A stretch of DNA of 64,000 nt from Kiloniella spongiae (lineage in GTDB: Bacteria > Pseudomonadota > Alphaproteobacteria > Kiloniellales > Kiloniellaceae): assembly GCF_001026905.1 (NCBI RefSeq), contig NZ_LAQL01000003.1, forward strand, positions 124,001-188,000, given 5' to 3'. A program made the translations under genes and the position numbers. Below the pieces are notes generated by a model. The model was given only the letters and a program-made list of their open reading frames with translations. It was not told the origin of the DNA and did no database searches. Position 1 is the stretch's first letter; every line of letters starts with the position of its first letter. Of the stretch, positions 60,738 through 64,000 are shown one piece after another.

Positions 60738-61640
60738 ATGACCCTGGAACAGTTACGGGCACTTTGCAGTGTTGTTGATCATGGCGGCTTTCGTGCTGCA
60801 TCCGAAGCCTTGCATAAGAGCCAATCGGCGATCTCGATTGCGATCCGAAATCTGGAAGAAGAGTTGAGAGTTGAAATTTTTGAGCGGGATGGTTATCGCC
60901 CGACCCTGACCGACCACGGTAAAGTTTTGCTCCAAAAGGCCCGCACTGTTCTTTCTCAGGCCAAGGGGTTGAGTGATCTGGCCCAACACTATGCGCAGGG
61001 GATTGAGGCCGAACTGCGTATTGTGGTCTCAGAAGTTTTTGATATTCAACACGTCCTTGATGCGCTGCGGATCATTCGGGACCAATATCCGGCAACCCGT
61101 CTGACTTTGTTTGTCGAGAATTTTAATGCGCCGTTGGAAATTTTGGAAGACAAAGAAGCCGATATTGCCCTGGTGGCAGGGGGAGAGCTGTTTGATAAGA
61201 TCGAAATGACCCGCTATGAAAAACTATGTCCTGTGTGCTTGATCCCGGTGGTGTCAGGTTGTTCGGTGCAGGCAAAGGATGCTTCTGAACTCACCGTTGA
61301 AGATATGAGTGGCGCCACCCAGATTGTTGTTGCAGATCGAAGTCGTAACAGGGACGAGCGAAGATACGGCGTTCTGGAAACCAGCGTCCCCTGGCGGGTA
61401 AATGATTTTCTGACGAAAAAGCAAATCATTCTTTCCGGCTTGGGGTGGGGGCGTGTTCCCAGGCATATGATTGGCGACGAGTTGGCTTCGGGCGATTTGA
61501 TTGCTCTGAGTTCGCCGGACTTTGGTCCTGTTGAAATAGAAACCTATATTTCCCGTAGCCTTAGCCATCCCTTTGGCCCGGTTGCTGAAGTTTTTTGGGA
61601 TCTGATTGTGAAAGATAATGACGGCGTGTCGGAAGGCTAA
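60738..61640 (+). CDS. LysR-family transcriptional regulator
   Basis: A 300-residue LysR regulator. The winged helix-turn-helix has GGFRAASEALHKSQSAISIAI and LRVEIFERDGYRPTLTDHG, then an effector domain opening ELRIVVSEVFDIQHVLDAL. ATG 60738 is preferred to the TTG one codon earlier. It is divergent from the cytochrome b561-YceI operon, its likely target. Confidence 0.92.
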   Translation: MTLEQLRALCSVVDHGGFRAASEALHKSQSAISIAIRNLEEELRVEIFERDGYRPTLTDHGKVLLQKARTVLSQAKGLSDLAQHYAQGIEAELRIVVSEVFDIQHVLDALRIIRDQYPATRLTLFVENFNAPLEILEDKEADIALVAGGELFDKIEMTRYEKLCPVCLIPVVSGCSVQAKDASELTVEDMSGATQIVVADRSRNRDERRYGVLETSVPWRVNDFLTKKQIILSGLGWGRVPRHMIGDELASGDLIALSSPDFGPVEIETYISRSLSHPFGPVAEVFWDLIVKDNDGVSEG

Positions 61641-61840
61641 CTCTATAAAGAATTGAGCTTTTAGCAGGATAGTTACGAATAGAGTTCTAGAAAAGCCGCA
61701 CAATTCTTCGGTTTTAACATTGTGTATTTCTTACTGATTTTTGATTCTTTTTATCTGTTTACGTGTTACAGCTTCCATTTTTAACTATCATAGGTATAAT
61801 TAATTCCAAAAAAGTCAATTTATTGGTTCGGGAGAGTACC

Positions 61841-64000
61841 ATGATAAGTCGGCTGTTGTATTATATCGCATTATTCATATCGCAAAAACCGAAGTGGTTT
61901 GTTTTCGGGCTTCTCTTTATTATTGTCGGGCTTCCCTTTGTCGGGATTGTCGGGACTAAAATTTACCAAAATATGGATCAGGACGAAAGCCGGGGTGCTA
62001 TCGCTGTTAGTGAAGTGACACTTGGCGAAAGCTATACCACGCCTGAATATTTGGCTCAGGGGTGGAAAAGGCAGGATAGCCTCTGGTTTTATAATACCAC
62101 GCAGGGATCGGATCTTTTACCTTACGATTTTTTACTGGCTTTAGAGCAACCAGAGGGAACCCAGCGCTTTGAGTGTGAGCGGAACGGGGAAAATGGCCCA
62201 TGGTTTCTGTGCGATGAAAACATCGACTATTTCCGATATTTACCGCAAAAAGATACTCTGTTTAATCCTGATGCCCTGCCGGTTGGTTTTGTCAAAGATA
62301 CATATCAGGGCATGGATTACGTCGGCTATACCTGTGCTGCCTGTCATACGGCACAGGTGAACTATAAAGGTCGTGCCCTTCGTATCGATGGTGGCCCTGC
62401 CATGGCGGATATGGTTGATTTTTTAACTTCATTAACAACGGCTTTAAAAGAAACGCAACGAGTAGCGGATCAGGAAAACCCAAGACTGGATCGATTTGTT
62501 GAGCGGGTGTTGGCGATGGATAATGATTATTCATCAGCAGAAGAAATCGAAGCTGACCTTGAAAAGTGGGTTAATATCAGATCGCTTTATAATATCGTCA
62601 ATCGCAGTACCTATGAAAATAAACGTGTGAGATATGGTTATGCTCGTCTGGATGCTTTTGGCCGGATTTTTAACCGTGTTTTGCAACATACGATTAATCA
62701 TGAACAGGTTGAAACAACGCTTAAGCTTGTCACGGTAAAACGAAATGGCGTCCAACAACGAGTCCTGACCGATGCCGAAGTTGATAAGGTTTTGGCCGAT
62801 GTTCGTGGCGAGACAATTCTGACTGACGAGGAATTTTGGAAAATTCTCGTTAACCTGCAATCCGATCAACCGGGCTATCCTAATTTGGGTATTCGTGACC
62901 TGCTTAGAGTTCGGGATAAAATCTTTAATCCGGCTAATGCGCCAGTCAGTTATCCCTTTTTGTGGGATATAACACGCGCGGATTATGTTCAATGGAATGC
63001 ACTGGCAAGTAATGCTGCCATTGGACCTCTTGGGCGTAATGCGGGTGAGGTAACAGGGGTGTTTGCTACCCTGGATTGGCACGAACAAACGGGCTTTTGG
63101 GCTGAGTTTTCCAAATTTAGCTTACCGGCTTTTATTAGCGGACAGACGACCAAAGGTACGGTTATCAACTTTAAATCATCCATTGATCTTTTTAATCTCC
63201 AGCGTCTTGAAAGTCACCTTGTCACCTTGGAATCACCCAGATGGCCTTTCTGTCGTGCAAAGGCAACGGGCGAATATTATTTACCAACAGGTGTCGCAGA
63301 TAGTCCTGTGGATGAGCGGGAGTGCGCACAGGGCGATCATAAACTGGATGCGGAAAAGATTGCCCGTGGACAGGTGATATACGCTGATAAATGCCAATCC
63401 TGTCACGATGTTATTGTGCGTGATGATTGGAACCGGAAGGTCGTCAGTAATATGGTTGGCATTGATCATCCTGAAACAACGGATGATGCGATGGCGGCGA
63501 ATAGTGCAAGTTATCTTGGGAATTCTGGTAACTTTAAAGATACCTATCAGGATGTGGGCGTTGGCAAGGTTATTGTCAGGGAAAGTGCACCTGTTGCGCA
63601 AATTCTAACGGCTGCGACGCGAGGCACCGTTACAACACCTGACCCGGATAAATGGTGGCCCAGACGCTTTGTTGAATGGGTTTATGCGCTTGTTATGACG
63701 CTGTTCGATAATCCGGTAAAGGCCAGTATGAAGGCCGGTGAATATATGCCGGACACAACGGCACAACCTTATAACAGTCTGAAAGCTTATCGGGCGCGTT
63801 CTCTGAACGGCATTTGGGCCACGGCGCCATACTTACACAACGGATCTGTCCCGAGTTTGTACGAACTGCTGTTACCCAAATCACTTCAGGACAAAGAGGG
63901 TAATGATCGGGGTTGTACGTCGGCAGCTGTCCGAACCAATTCCTTTATGGTTGGTGCGCGTGAATTTGATCCGATAAAGGTTGGTTTCCTGACCGAGGGC
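61841..64000 (+). CDS. RoxA-like di-haem cytochrome c (3'-truncated)
   Basis: A protein of at least 720 residues, open to the window's end. An N-terminal hydrophobic segment (WFVFGLLFIIVGLPFVGIVG) anchors or exports it. Two haem-binding motifs are present: CAACH at 165-169 and CQSCH at 518-522. The segment APYLHNGSVPSLYELL is typical of di-haem cytochrome c peroxidase relatives and the rubber-oxygenase RoxA group, which share this large size. Whether it has peroxidase, lipid-oxygenase or other activity cannot be told. ATG 61841 follows GGAGAG. It stands alone 200 bp after LysR. Confidence 0.85.
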   Translation, partial: MISRLLYYIALFISQKPKWFVFGLLFIIVGLPFVGIVGTKIYQNMDQDESRGAIAVSEVTLGESYTTPEYLAQGWKRQDSLWFYNTTQGSDLLPYDFLLALEQPEGTQRFECERNGENGPWFLCDENIDYFRYLPQKDTLFNPDALPVGFVKDTYQGMDYVGYTCAACHTAQVNYKGRALRIDGGPAMADMVDFLTSLTTALKETQRVADQENPRLDRFVERVLAMDNDYSSAEEIEADLEKWVNIRSLYNIVNRSTYENKRVRYGYARLDAFGRIFNRVLQHTINHEQVETTLKLVTVKRNGVQQRVLTDAEVDKVLADVRGETILTDEEFWKILVNLQSDQPGYPNLGIRDLLRVRDKIFNPANAPVSYPFLWDITRADYVQWNALASNAAIGPLGRNAGEVTGVFATLDWHEQTGFWAEFSKFSLPAFISGQTTKGTVINFKSSIDLFNLQRLESHLVTLESPRWPFCRAKATGEYYLPTGVADSPVDERECAQGDHKLDAEKIARGQVIYADKCQSCHDVIVRDDWNRKVVSNMVGIDHPETTDDAMAANSASYLGNSGNFKDTYQDVGVGKVIVRESAPVAQILTAATRGTVTTPDPDKWWPRRFVEWVYALVMTLFDNPVKASMKAGEYMPDTTAQPYNSLKAYRARSLNGIWATAPYLHNGSVPSLYELLLPKSLQDKEGNDRGCTSAAVRTNSFMVGAREFDPIKVGFLTEG

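Noticed and set aside
1-64000. Prophage, insertion sequence, tRNA or rRNA genes
   Set aside because: I looked for integrases, transposases, terminal repeats and clover-leaf or ribosomal signatures and found none I could support.

Overview
The window reads as chromosomal DNA from a marine-type alphaproteobacterium, probably of the Rhodospirillales/Kiloniellales kind (Terasakiella-, Thalassospira- or Kiloniella-like). This is inferred from the gene repertoire: seven stand-alone PAS_5-type proteins, solitary periplasmic SBP_bac_3 proteins with an RRPW...CL motif, many LysR/EamA/LysE genes, and small DUF1127-like and RSP_7527-like proteins. G+C looks moderate by eye. I see no rRNA, tRNA, CRISPR array, insertion sequence or prophage. 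Both ends cut genes: an amidohydrolase on the left and a di-haem cytochrome c on the right.

Layout. 1-4.1 kb: amidohydrolase end, LysR, gamma-glutamyltransferase. 4.3-9 kb: a YeeE/YedE-type permease pair, a convergent OmpR/QseC-type two-component system, a divergent MipA/OmpV porin-like protein with an 11-bp-spaced repeat array in the shared promoter, then a histidine-rich exported protein. 9-13.5 kb: VOC protein, TetR regulator with two operator-like palindromes, YciI-like protein, Tag glycosylase, HD hydrolase, solitary SBP, ABM-like protein. 13.6-19.7 kb: NTF2/VOC operon with divergent LysR, another SBP, a decayed metallo-beta-lactamase-fold pseudogene, tandem EamA transporters. 20.3-25.3 kb: the most unusual block, a winged-helix/TPR regulator followed by a vanadium-haloperoxidase/PAP2 protein with a Gly-Thr-Ala repeat and a translationally coupled subtilisin-like protease. 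25.5-37.3 kb: MFS and GST genes, PAS genes, TRIC channel, a DUF3592 gene broken by a 14-bp tandem duplication, LysE/AraC, VIT family, a shikimate-kinase-like gene without a normal start codon, two more PAS genes, homocysteine methyltransferase and LysE. 37.5-50.5 kb: LysR, GNAT, class IV aminotransferase, peroxiredoxin-like/AraC pair, VOC-CAT operon, a small protein with a structured 3' region, a tandem duplicated PAS pair, class V aminotransferase with divergent LysR, histidine phosphatase, a PAS gene apparently starting at ATT, sterol desaturase. 51-64 kb: DUF1127-like protein, AT-rich membrane protein, methyltransferase, TPR/peptidoglycan-binding-like protein, PAS, two SBPs, a 53-residue DUF1737 protein, nitronate monooxygenase, YceI-cytochrome b561 operon with divergent LysR, and the RoxA-like di-haem cytochrome.

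Most of the window is metabolic and sensory accessory DNA arranged as short operons with a divergent regulator. Its recurrent oddities are expansion of solitary PAS proteins with weak or non-ATG starts, and short perfect or near-perfect tandem duplications (14, 17 and 19 bp), one of which disrupts a gene.
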